This document shows, one piece after another, positions 28,112-36,480 of a DNA stretch of 64,000 nucleotides (the first letter of the stretch is position 1; the number at the start of each line of letters is the position of its first letter). The position numbers and the translations under genes are program-made. The DNA comes from Gammaproteobacteria bacterium (GTDB taxonomy: Bacteria > Pseudomonadota > Gammaproteobacteria > Pseudomonadales > Halieaceae), in NCBI GenBank assembly GCA_024742415.1, contig JANSYN010000001.1:124001-188000 (forward strand), written 5' to 3'. The notes under the pieces were generated by a model. The model saw only the letters and a program-made list of their open reading frames with translations. It was not told the origin of the DNA and searched no databases.

Positions 28112-30538
28112 CTAGCAATCCTTGGCTCCCATCGCGTTGATCCAGGCTTCGATCAGTTCAACACCTTCGGTATGAATCACTGTGCGGCCGATTTCAGGCA
28201 TCCGTACATCGGTCTCGTTGGAGTCCATACGGTACGTCAGTATCGAGTTGTCGGAATCACCCGGCACGATGACGTGGTCCAGTCCGCCAGAGCCGGCTCC
28301 CGCAGCTACGGGCGGTTTGCATTCGCCAACGTCGAAGCCAAAGGGACGGCTGTACTCCAGGTACAGGCCCGATGTGCTGCCTGCACCACCGGGGTTGTGG
28401 CAGTGCGTGCAGTTGATGTCGAGGTAGCCACGAGCGCGATCATCAAGGCTGGCGGTGTTATCACCCCACAACGGTATCGTCACAATGCTGCTGGTGTCTT
28501 CCGGCGCGCCTGTGAGTAGACCCGCGGCCGACCAGTGCTCGATCTGGTTCGCTGTGCCACTGTCGTAGGCGAAGTCGCGATTCAGGGAACGGGCGGTGGG
28601 CCCGATCGGCAGCAGCACGTCCTCGCCATGACAGTTCGAGCAATTGTTCGTATTGGGGATGATGTAGTCGGTCATGCGCGACTGGCCCTGGGCATCAATC
28701 CAGCTAATGGGTTGTGTCCCGCCCGTGGGCGTTAGCACCGCGTCCGATTTATCTGCCGTCCAGATGTAGGGCAGGGCTTTCCAGCCGTCAGCGCGGCGGA
28801 TCAGCAGGCGCGTTTCGATAAGGTCCTCGACGCTGTTTTCATCGCGCAGGTCGTTTTGCACTGTGAACGTCTTGGTAATGATCGTGCCAACAGGAAAATC
28901 AAACACTTCCGTGGAACGGTAAGCCGCCTCGGTGCCTTCGGGAACAAAGACAAAGCGATACTTGTTCGCATAGTCGGTGAACAGCGGTGTATTCAGGTCA
29001 TAAATCACACCACGGCCATTGGGGTTGTCGGTGGGATCGGTCTTGTCGGCAAACAGCCGGTAATCCGACAGGTTGGGACAGTCCGCCTCAAACGCTGCAG
29101 CGTTGATGCCTTCACCCTCGGCGGAACACAGCTCGAGTGCGTTGTTCGGCGTTTCGGGGTTGTCAGGATCGACAGGTGGTTCCAGTACGACCTCGGGCAG
29201 GGAGGCATGTGTGCAGTTGAAGAAGTCCGCATCGGTTGAAATTGCAGGATCTTCAGCGCCAAACTCCAGCAACACGGATGCGTTGGCCTGACCGAGCGTG
29301 ATGCCCGGGGTATTGTCGACGACGCAGATTGCCTGGCTTTCGGTGAGTCCCTCGGGGAACTCAAGCAGCAGCCCCAGTTCTATGCCAACGCCTGAGCTGT
29401 CGTAGAATACATCCACATTCTGGCCTTCACCAGGGAACACGAAGGCTTTGATAGCAGCGGCCAGCATCTGCGGGTCGGTGCCGTTATTTTCGATCACGTT
29501 GTCATGCACGTAGATTTTTTCTGGCACCGGGTCATAGGTCGCCTTGCTGACGCCCGTGTCATTGATGTAGTAGCTGACGATAACTACGCCCGCCGAGATG
29601 TTGCCTGTGATCTCGTTGTTGAAGGCCTCGATGTCGTCGTTGGCCAGAATCATCAGGCCGGTGCCTGTAGGTACCAGGCCAACGATATTACCCTCGGGAG
29701 CGAAGTTCACGGTGTTGTTGTCGTAGATTTTGTTGTTGAACACGCGCGTGGCCTTGCCGCCCTGGATGGGAGGTCCTGGCAGGTCAAACACGAGAATGCC
29801 GCCAGTATTGGCGGTGGTCTCGTTGTCGTAGACATCGGCGAACTTGGAGTTTTCGATCTCGATGCCCGCGACGTTTTCCCACACGTAGTTGCGACGCACG
29901 ATGATGAGTTCGGATTGCCCGACGTATACGCCGGCATCGCTGGCACCACGCACCCTGGAGTCTTCAATCAATACATTGCGCGTCTGTACCGGATACAGGC
30001 CATAGGCACCGTTGTTTTCATCGGGGCCGTTGGTCCATTCCACACGGACTTTGCGAATCGTCACGCCATTGGAGCCCACCACCTTGATGGCATCGCCGGG
30101 CGAATCCTCGACGGCGATCTCCTCGATCACGAAGTTGTTACCTGTTGCAAGAATACTCTGGCCGCCGGTCGTCTGGTTCTTGAAATTCAGTACCGTGCCG
30201 GACTCTGCATCCATGCCCTGGCCACGAATCACGACATTGTCAGCGGCGACATTGAGCTCACCATCGAATTCGTAGTATCCGGCGGGAAACTCGATGATGG
30301 TTTTCGGCTGTGCATCGATCATCGCCGCAAGTGCTCGCTGTTCGAGGTCGTCACCGGGCTCCAGCTCGATCAGGAAGTAATCGGCAAACTCCGGGTCGAC
30401 CGGGGTTTCCGGAACGGTAATCGGTCCGTCGCCGCCGCCCGCACCTGAGTCGTTGTTATTGTTGTTGTCTGAACAGCCCCACAGCAGGCTCGCGCCGAGG
30501 ATAATGGCGAAAAATCGGGTCAGGGAAGTACTACGCAT
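28112..30538 (-). CDS. Outer-membrane-type lipoprotein: parallel beta-helix fused to di-haem cytochrome-like domain
   Basis: An 808-residue lipoprotein: signal peptide with lipobox LLWGC (Cys22), Asn/Asp/Gly spacer, right-handed parallel beta-helix (about 70-420, with repeats such as NVVIRGQGMD, NGVTIRKVRVEW and RNVLIEDSRVRG), then a second part (about 470-808) holding two haem-binding CxxCH motifs, CSNCH at 633 and CTHCH at 710. I recall two protein families (TIGR03805 beta-helix and TIGR03806 HNE_0200/SO_2930-type) usually encoded side by side; here they are one chain. Role unknown; electron transfer or polysaccharide contact at the surface are guesses. Start ATG 30538. Confidence 0.82.
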   Translation of the reverse strand: MRSTSLTRFFAIILGASLLWGCSDNNNNNDSGAGGGDGPITVPETPVDPEFADYFLIELEPGDDLEQRALAAMIDAQPKTIIEFPAGYYEFDGELNVAADNVVIRGQGMDAESGTVLNFKNQTTGGQSILATGNNFVIEEIAVEDSPGDAIKVVGSNGVTIRKVRVEWTNGPDENNGAYGLYPVQTRNVLIEDSRVRGASDAGVYVGQSELIIVRRNYVWENVAGIEIENSKFADVYDNETTANTGGILVFDLPGPPIQGGKATRVFNNKIYDNNTVNFAPEGNIVGLVPTGTGLMILANDDIEAFNNEITGNISAGVVIVSYYINDTGVSKATYDPVPEKIYVHDNVIENNGTDPQMLAAAIKAFVFPGEGQNVDVFYDSSGVGIELGLLLEFPEGLTESQAICVVDNTPGITLGQANASVLLEFGAEDPAISTDADFFNCTHASLPEVVLEPPVDPDNPETPNNALELCSAEGEGINAAAFEADCPNLSDYRLFADKTDPTDNPNGRGVIYDLNTPLFTDYANKYRFVFVPEGTEAAYRSTEVFDFPVGTIITKTFTVQNDLRDENSVEDLIETRLLIRRADGWKALPYIWTADKSDAVLTPTGGTQPISWIDAQGQSRMTDYIIPNTNNCSNCHGEDVLLPIGPTARSLNRDFAYDSGTANQIEHWSAAGLLTGAPEDTSSIVTIPLWGDNTASLDDRARGYLDINCTHCHNPGGAGSTSGLYLEYSRPFGFDVGECKPPVAAGAGSGGLDHVIVPGDSDNSILTYRMDSNETDVRMPEIGRTVIHTEGVELIEAWINAMGAKDC

Positions 30539-30765
30539 GAACGGTATCTCTTACAACGTTATTAAAGTTAGGCGGCCAGTGTACCAGCAAGGCACAAGCT
30601 TTTAACCCATTTTTTGGCCTTGCCGTGCCTGTGGGTAATCGTGGGCGACATACTGTGAGGCTGCGCGGTGACATCGGATTGCCAGGCTTTTCAGTTGTGG
30701 AAGAGAAAACTGTGAGAAAGGCTGGGGGTGAACAGGGGGTAAGGCGGTGCAGTCAGTTGCAGCGC

Positions 30766-30794
30766 AAAAAAAACAGCCCGCACGAGGCGGGCTG
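30766..30794 (-). terminator. Rho-independent terminator of the 66-residue gene
   Basis: Read on the minus strand, CAGCCCGC / GCGGGCTG form an eight-pair stem with a five-base loop and eight T residues follow. It sits about 40 bases beyond the stop of the small gene at 30832, supporting that gene's transcription. Confidence 0.88.
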
Positions 30795-30831
30795 ACAACG
30801 GAGACCAAAAAATCCCGGGTGCTACCAGCCC

Positions 30832-31032
30832 CTAACGGGTAGCAGCGCTCGTGGGTCGCGCGCGCGGGGAGGTTTCGGTACTGGCATCGGGTTGGCCGGA
30901 AAGAATCTCATGCCAGGGACAGTAGACGGTATTCTGTTTGTACGCTTCATCGTTGATCTCTATCAGGACGGATCGCCTGATGGGAGTAATTTTGCGGCGT
31001 TCCTTATTGGCGGTGTTGCCCAGTATTGTCAT
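30832..31032 (-). CDS. Small hypothetical protein (66 aa)
   Basis: Start ATG 31032 has GGGGAAA upstream, and a strong terminator follows the stop, so this short frame is likely a gene. The product has a basic start (NKERRKITPIRRSVLIEINDE), a motif TVYCPWHEIL with a single Cys and His, and a disordered Ser/Thr/Arg-rich tail. I do not recognise the family. The longer open frame upstream to 31185 lacks support. Confidence 0.6.
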   Translation of the reverse strand: MTILGNTANKERRKITPIRRSVLIEINDEAYKQNTVYCPWHEILSGQPDASTETSPRARPTSAATR

Positions 31033-31343
31033 GCGTTTCCCCTTGTCAGCAGTCACAGGTTTCGGCCGGCCGCTGCTTTGGTAGTGAGGATAGGACAGCC
31101 GTTGCGGCCCTGTGATGGGCCGTGGGTACCCAAATGTGGTAAAACGCGAGGTCGGCCAAGGCGCTATGGTGCGCGGGGCAGCCACTCAAATACTTCGAGA
31201 AAAATACTGCAACCTATTGAAATATAATAAATAATAGTGATTATTTTCGCGTCGGTGGCAGGTCGTTCCGAGTTTACAATGGTTGTGGAATCGGGCAGGG
31301 TTGCCCAAATGAGGTATTGGCGTCCTAACAGGGAGATAGCCAC
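31033..31343. other. Divergent intergenic region, AT-rich centre
   Basis: The segment separates the small minus-strand gene from the plus-strand pair at 31344. It holds an AT-rich patch with TATAAT at 31223-31228, a candidate -10 for the plus-strand pair, but no convincing -35. No RNA gene is seen. Confidence 0.4.
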
Positions 31344-31577
31344 ATGTTTGGCAAAATCGGGAAGCTCAAGGACGGGCTGGCAGACAAGTACAACGGCAAG
31401 ATCAGAGAGCGCGCCATCACCCAGACCAAGGCCAGGATCGCTTTGTCAGAGCGCAACTTTGAGGATTTCACCGAGGACGAGCTGGAAGTCATCGTCAAGG
31501 ACGAAGAAGACAAGGTGCGACGCGGTATGAAGCAGTCGGTCGTCGTGGCAGTGCTTATTACACTCGGGCTGAGCTGA
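31344..31577 (+). CDS. Small hypothetical protein, helical with C-terminal membrane segment (77 aa)
   Basis: The ATG has GGGAG ten bases upstream. The product is charged and helical for 58 residues (FGKIGKLKDGLADKYNGKIRERAITQTKA, then FTEDELEVIVKDEEDKVRRG) and ends in a short hydrophobic stretch (QSVVVAVLITLGLS). It may be a tail-anchored inner-membrane protein. The next gene begins two bases after the stop, so they are probably co-translated. No family is recognised. Confidence 0.72.
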   Translation: MFGKIGKLKDGLADKYNGKIRERAITQTKARIALSERNFEDFTEDELEVIVKDEEDKVRRGMKQSVVVAVLITLGLS

Positions 31578-31579
31578 GC

Positions 31580-31999
31580 ATGTTCAACCAGCTTCTCAAG
31601 TTCACGCTGGTCAGTTCCGCGCTATTGTGGCTGCGTCCGCGCTGGCGCGGGTTACTCGCGCTGATCGTGTTTGTGATTATGGTACATGTGCTGCATGGCG
31701 AGTACCTGGGTTACGTGGAGCTCTCGGGCGAACGTGATTTCCTGGTGGCCTCCTTTGTGATCAAGTGGGTCGCGCTCATCTGCGGCATGCTTGCCTATTT
31801 CCTGCTGGCGATAAGAGGCCTGGGCAAGCCCGCTGTACAGCAGCAGGCGGCCAAGGGGGCGCCGGGGAAGGCGCGTGCTGCAGAGACTTTGCGCGACCCC
31901 GCCGGTGCCAAAGACAGGGCAGACGACGGGTTTGATTTCCTGCGCAAGAAAAAACACCTCGATAGCAAGGCAGACAAAATTATCCAGCGTAAACGCTAG
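31580..31999 (+). CDS. Hypothetical membrane protein with basic cytoplasmic tail (139 aa)
   Basis: Three hydrophobic segments are visible (about 5-20, 24-40 and 57-78), then a Lys/Ala-rich tail (about 80-139) ending DFLRKKKHLDSKADKIIQRKR. The gene starts two bases after the previous small protein. The pairing of a tail-anchored charged protein with this one suggests a membrane complex, but the function is unknown. Confidence 0.72.
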   Translation: MFNQLLKFTLVSSALLWLRPRWRGLLALIVFVIMVHVLHGEYLGYVELSGERDFLVASFVIKWVALICGMLAYFLLAIRGLGKPAVQQQAAKGAPGKARAAETLRDPAGAKDRADDGFDFLRKKKHLDSKADKIIQRKR

Positions 32000-32174
32000 G
32001 CGCGGGGAGAGAGAACAAACCCATGGTGGTCGTTGCAGGCGACGGGACCGGGTGAGAGGACAGCGCGTTGGCTGTTGCTGCAACTGACAATACTGTTCCT
32101 GTAGCGAGTATGCCGGTGCTCAAACCGGTGTTGTCCAGGCGATACCAGTGGTCAGCTCTGAGCGATGCCTCCTC

Positions 32175-32618
32175 CTACAGGTCGCGCTTGCGTGCTTCGC
32201 GCGCGAATTTCAGGGCGTTCTGGAATGTCCCCATCACAACCGCGGTCGAGACCCCCACCATCAATACGCCGTTGATGGATTGGAGTGGCCCCAGCAGGCG
32301 GTGTTTTTCGGACATGACAATGTCGCCATAACCGAGCGTGGCAAAGTTGACCGCCGAGTGGTAGATCGCGGTGGAGAAATCCTCAAATTCCTTCAGGTAC
32401 ATAAAAAGCGCGGCCCAGATGGCAATCTGCAAGAAGTTACCGATGACCAACGCCACCATCACGATGATGATAAACACCTGCGTGCGCAAGAAAGACTGAA
32501 CCGCAATAAAGCGCTGTCGGCGCACGTACAATTCCACGACAGATGCGACCAGCAAGCCCTGGATGAGTACGCAGATGATCATGCAGGCCAGGCCCAAAAG
32601 CAGGTTATCCAGAATCAT
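32175..32618 (-). CDS. Two-TM potassium channel-like (Ion_trans_2) protein
   Basis: A 147-residue protein with hydrophobic segments at about 5-28, 48-72 and 104-125. Between the last two is a pore loop with selectivity filter TLGYGD (NFATLGYGDIVM), which is characteristic of K+ channels. No TrkA/RCK regulatory domain follows. ATG 32618 overlaps the stop of the upstream DUF2955-type gene (ATGA). The open frame continues far upstream, over that gene, but that part is read-through. It is the last gene of a five-gene minus-strand operon. Confidence 0.82.
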   Translation of the reverse strand: MILDNLLLGLACMIICVLIQGLLVASVVELYVRRQRFIAVQSFLRTQVFIIIVMVALVIGNFLQIAIWAALFMYLKEFEDFSTAIYHSAVNFATLGYGDIVMSEKHRLLGPLQSINGVLMVGVSTAVVMGTFQNALKFAREARKRDL

Positions 32619-33652
32619 GTTCTCTCCATCAAGGCGCCAACCGCCAAGGTGTTTTTGCGACGACGTTCGCTGAGGTGATCCAGCAACAGCACGGCCAGCC
32701 AGGCGTAAATGCTGACCAGGATGAACAGCGAGATACGCACGGCAAAAGCCGCATAAACATCCTTGCCCACTGCGCTGTCTGCCACAGCGGGCCCCAGGAG
32801 TATCAGCATGGTGACCATCACATTCTGCCAGAATGTCGGTGGGTAGCGGCTTGGGCTGACCCCATAGAATTTGGCGCTGACGTACACTGCCGCCAGCAGT
32901 ATCCACAGGAAGAACATCCACAGGCTGGGATAAATACTCAGGCCTAGCCACAGCAGGATGGACAGTAAACCCGCCATCAGTGTGGACCCAATCAACTCGC
33001 GGCCCGCACTGCGCGCATCGATGGCGGAGGTTTGCTGGCCCAATGCCAGCGACTTCATAACCACCGGCATGTACAACGTGGGGTTGATCAGGGCCAGCAA
33101 GAATCCAGGATACACAATCAGCGCAGCGCGCGTGGCGAGCCAGCTCGACTGTAAGGGTGTGGGGGTGTCTGGGGGCGGGGCGCTGTCGGTGTCCTCGGGA
33201 AAGAACGGGTAGACCACGCTGTAACAGGCTACGGCCAGTGCAACGCCCGCCACCAGTGCAACGATGAGCATGGTGGCGAGCGCGAAGCTGAGCAAGCCAG
33301 CGGCTGGGATCATTGCAATCCCCACCGCCAGTAAAACCCCCACGGGCCCCTTCCCCAAATTGAGTGCAACATAGTTTGCAAAGAAGAGCCCCAGTAGCAC
33401 CAGCAACAATCCGGTGAAGGGGTAGTGCATCAGCACGGGTATCAGCAGCAGGCCAATGCCCAGGGTCAGCACCAGCACCAGGGTCAGCCCGAGCAGACCC
33501 TTGAGTCCCATGGGCGGTTTTGGCGCGGCGCACAGTATGAATGCGAAGATAGGGGCGAAGTAGGGCAGGTCCAGCGCAAGGCCATAGGCCAGCGCCAAAG
33601 ACAGCGCAATAGTCAGGCTCAGTCGAAAGACGCGTCTTGCCCCGATAACCAT
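32615..33652 (-). CDS. DUF2955/FUSC-like integral membrane transporter
   Basis: About ten hydrophobic segments in two halves separated by a short Pro/Asp loop (EDTDSAPPPDTPTPLQ), an arrangement seen in FUSC/AaeB-like aromatic-acid exporters and DUF2955 proteins. HlyD and outer-membrane-factor genes immediately upstream support a tripartite efflux pump. The start is uncertain: ATG 33652 precedes the first conserved helix (RRVFRLSLTIAL), but ATG 33697 or 33781 are in frame and none has a good Shine-Dalgarno. The specificity cannot be read from sequence. Confidence 0.68.
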   Translation of the reverse strand: MVIGARRVFRLSLTIALSLALAYGLALDLPYFAPIFAFILCAAPKPPMGLKGLLGLTLVLVLTLGIGLLLIPVLMHYPFTGLLLVLLGLFFANYVALNLGKGPVGVLLAVGIAMIPAAGLLSFALATMLIVALVAGVALAVACYSVVYPFFPEDTDSAPPPDTPTPLQSSWLATRAALIVYPGFLLALINPTLYMPVVMKSLALGQQTSAIDARSAGRELIGSTLMAGLLSILLWLGLSIYPSLWMFFLWILLAAVYVSAKFYGVSPSRYPPTFWQNVMVTMLILLGPAVADSAVGKDVYAAFAVRISLFILVSIYAWLAVLLLDHLSERRRKNTLAVGALMERT

Positions 33653-33759
33653 GCTAGCTTGCGCGTATCTCAATGTTGCGTGGTGCGCCAGGCCCATGCG
33701 CAACCGGCAGCGGCGCAAAGACGGGCAGTACGCCAGGTGCAACGTGGCATTGGGTCGAA

Positions 33760-34920
33760 TCAGTAGGCATACGATAGCCAACTCATGATGCGTATATACA
33801 CTTTGCCCAGCCAGGCAAGGGGGCCGGCACCGTCACCGTAGGCCACCACCGAGGCTTGCGCGCCAATACGTAACTGTTGCATGAGTGGGTCGTCACGCGA
33901 TAACTCAAAGCTGACGTCCACCGGAAAGCGCTGCGATTGGCGCAGCCAGTCGCGGCTGTTGTTGATTGATGGCAGTGTGCCAGGCGGCGGTGGTTGCGAG
34001 GCGCTGATACCCAGGCCAATGCTGCTGATCTTGCCCGGGTAGATTCTGCCGGGAGCGACATCGAACAGAATGTCCACCGGGGTTCCGATTTTGATGCGGC
34101 CGAGGTTGTTCTCTGTGAACTCCGCGCGCACCCACACATCGTTTACCGCGACGAGCGTCATCAGGGGGGCGCCAGCGCCGGCGTACACACCCACGTCGGC
34201 GCGCAGATCGGTAATCACCCCGCGCGACGAGGCGACAACGGTCGTGCGCTGCAGGTCAAGCTGTGCTTTCTCTACAGAGGTGCGAGCGATTTTCAGCAGA
34301 GAGTTGTTCTCACCATCACCCCCTTTTTGCTCGATGGCCTGCTGGATGCCCGATTCCGCCGCGGCGACCCCCGACCTTGCCTGGTCAAGATTTGCGCGTG
34401 AGACTTCCAGTCGGCGGGTAGAGATAGTGCCGGGATCTTCCTCTCGCAGGCGCTCCAGGCGCGCGGTATCTTTTTCGGCTTTTTCCAGATTGGCCAGGGC
34501 AGAGCGCAGGTTTGCGCGGGCCGCCGCCACGGCGGCATCACCGGCCTCGACCTGGCGTTGGGTGTTTTCCAGGTCGGATTGTGCCTTGGCCAGGGCGATT
34601 TCATACTGCAGTGGATCAATCTGGAACAGCCGGTCGCCCTCTGCGACCGGTTGGTTGTTCTTCACCCAGACCTCACGCACGATACCTGATACCTGCGGCG
34701 CAACGCCCACCACATAGCCCTGCACACGGGCCTGGTCGGTATAGGGTGTGAACCGGTCAGCCAGCAGGTACCACACCAGACTTACCAGGATCAGCACGGC
34801 AACAGACAGGCCACCGCGTTTCACTGATGTCGGAGCGCCGGCCTCCTGGCCTGCAGCACTCTCTTGTTGAGCGCCTGTTCGATTTTCTTCGGCGTCTGGG
34901 TCTGCCGCAGGTGTATTCAT
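33760..34920 (-). CDS. HlyD/EmrA-family periplasmic adaptor protein
   Basis: A 386-residue membrane-fusion protein: disordered acidic N-terminus (1-35), one membrane helix (about 38-55, SVAVLILVSLVWYLLA), first lipoyl half (VAPQVSGIVREVWVKNNQPVAEGDRLFQIDP), a long alpha-hairpin (about 110-230), second lipoyl half (TVVASSRGVITDLRADVGVYAGAG) and beta-barrel. It would link the inner-membrane transporter to the outer-membrane factor encoded just upstream. Start ATG 34920 has AAGGG upstream; the 15-residue extension is not supported. Confidence 0.9.
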   Translation of the reverse strand: MNTPAADPDAEENRTGAQQESAAGQEAGAPTSVKRGGLSVAVLILVSLVWYLLADRFTPYTDQARVQGYVVGVAPQVSGIVREVWVKNNQPVAEGDRLFQIDPLQYEIALAKAQSDLENTQRQVEAGDAAVAAARANLRSALANLEKAEKDTARLERLREEDPGTISTRRLEVSRANLDQARSGVAAAESGIQQAIEQKGGDGENNSLLKIARTSVEKAQLDLQRTTVVASSRGVITDLRADVGVYAGAGAPLMTLVAVNDVWVRAEFTENNLGRIKIGTPVDILFDVAPGRIYPGKISSIGLGISASQPPPPGTLPSINNSRDWLRQSQRFPVDVSFELSRDDPLMQQLRIGAQASVVAYGDGAGPLAWLGKVYIRIMSWLSYAY

Positions 34921-34936
34921 TGTGTTGGCCCTTGTG

Positions 34937-36466
34937 TCATTGCGTGGCTGCCGGTAGCGGTGCACGCAGCAGGTCGCCCCAGTCAGTTCTTTCTTCCATT
35001 ACGCTGCGGGTTGCCTCGGGCACGATAGCTCCCGCGTCCAGTGGTTGCCAGCCGCCCCCCATCGCCTTGTACAACGCGATGACCGCGTTGATATGTGCTC
35101 CCTTGCTGGCGATGTAATTGTTCGACTGGGCCGCCAGCGCACGCTGCGCGTCGAGCACGCGATTGAAATCAGAGTAGCCTTCCTGAAAGCGCGATGTTGA
35201 GAGCGTCAAAGCGCGTTCTGCAGCCTCCTGGGCCTGAGCGAGAATGGCGATTTGCTCGCGCGTTTTGACCACGCTGATGGCAGCGTCGTCGATTTCGCGA
35301 GCGGCCTGCAATACGGTGTTCTGATAGTTCTCGATGGTCTGTTGCAGCAATGCATCTTGTAGCCGCACGTTGTTCTCCAATCGACCATAGTTAAACAGGT
35401 TCCAGGTAAAGCTCGGGCCAAAGCCGCTGCTCACGCTGTTGATACTGTTGGCGTTGGAGTTGCCGGCCCAGCCAAGAGTGCCAAACAGTGAAATGGCCGG
35501 GTACAGGTTCGCCCTGGCAACGCCGATTTGTGCCGACTGGGCCGCCACCTGCCACGCCGCGGATTGAATGTCTGGCCGGCGCATCAGTAGACGCGCGGGT
35601 AACTCCGTAATCAGCACAGGGTCCATCTCTGGCAGCGGCACCGGCTCGCCTGCAAGCTCGGGCAGATCGCCCGGCGCCCTGCCCAGCAATGCGCTCAGTG
35701 CGTTGCGCACCTGTTGTAGATTGATTTCCAGTGTGGGGATGCTGGAAAGGGTCGCAAGATATTGTGTGCGTGCCTGCTGCAGATCAAGTTCTGCGCTTTG
35801 GCCGTTGGTGAACAGGCGCTGGGTAATTTCCAGGCTGCGCTTTTGCAAGCTGGCGTTCATCTTGGCGATAGCAATCTGCTGGGTGACGGTACGATAGGTG
35901 AAATAGGTTTGCGCGACCTGGGCGCTCAGCAGTATCTGCGCGTTTTGCTGGTTGGTAACCGAGGCAAAGAAGGCCGCATCAGCAGATTCAATGCCGCGCG
36001 CGAAGCGACCCCAGAAGTCCAGTTCCCAGCCGACATCAAGACCTGCGCCATAGCTGCGCAAGCCAGAGCGATCACCCGAGTTGTCGCCCTCGGTCGGCCA
36101 GGTGTCCACGCGGGCGAACTCGCCCGATGCCTGCTGTAGCTGTGGATAGCGACTGCCAGCGGCAATGCCCAGCGCAGCGCGGCTCTGAGCGATGGCCAGC
36201 CCGGCAATGCGCAGGTTCGGGTTTTCTTCTCGCGCCGTTGCGATCAAATTGTTTAGCAGCGGATCGTTAAAGGCCTGCCACCAGAAGCCAAGGTCCTGTT
36301 GTGGGGACGTTTCTGCGGCACTTTGTTCAACCTGTCCATAGAGTGTGGTTTCCCAGTTGTTTACCCAGCCGACCTCGGGTTCCACATAGTCTGGCCCCAG
36401 CATGGTGCACGCCTGTAGGCTCAACAGCAAAGTAATGACTAGCGTGCCGCGCCCAAAGACTCTCAT
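34937..36466 (-). CDS. Outer-membrane efflux lipoprotein, NodT/OprM family
   Basis: A 509-residue TolC-like outer-membrane factor. A lipoprotein signal (LSLQAC, Cys20) is followed by PDYVEPEVGW, then two OEP repeats with long helices (NPNLRIAGLAIAQSRAALGIA; RPDIQSAAWQVAAQSAQIGVARANLYPAISL). It forms the exit duct of the tripartite system with the HlyD adaptor, whose gene starts 16 bases later. The substrate is unknown. Confidence 0.93.
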   Translation of the reverse strand: MRVFGRGTLVITLLLSLQACTMLGPDYVEPEVGWVNNWETTLYGQVEQSAAETSPQQDLGFWWQAFNDPLLNNLIATAREENPNLRIAGLAIAQSRAALGIAAGSRYPQLQQASGEFARVDTWPTEGDNSGDRSGLRSYGAGLDVGWELDFWGRFARGIESADAAFFASVTNQQNAQILLSAQVAQTYFTYRTVTQQIAIAKMNASLQKRSLEITQRLFTNGQSAELDLQQARTQYLATLSSIPTLEINLQQVRNALSALLGRAPGDLPELAGEPVPLPEMDPVLITELPARLLMRRPDIQSAAWQVAAQSAQIGVARANLYPAISLFGTLGWAGNSNANSINSVSSGFGPSFTWNLFNYGRLENNVRLQDALLQQTIENYQNTVLQAAREIDDAAISVVKTREQIAILAQAQEAAERALTLSTSRFQEGYSDFNRVLDAQRALAAQSNNYIASKGAHINAVIALYKAMGGGWQPLDAGAIVPEATRSVMEERTDWGDLLRAPLPAATQ

Positions 36467-36480
36467 GGCGTCGTCAAGGT

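Noticed and set aside
32619-33533. Upstream two-thirds of the open frame ending in the ion-channel gene
   Set aside because: Out-of-frame reading of the DUF2955-type gene; Arg/Gly/His-rich translation with no domain.
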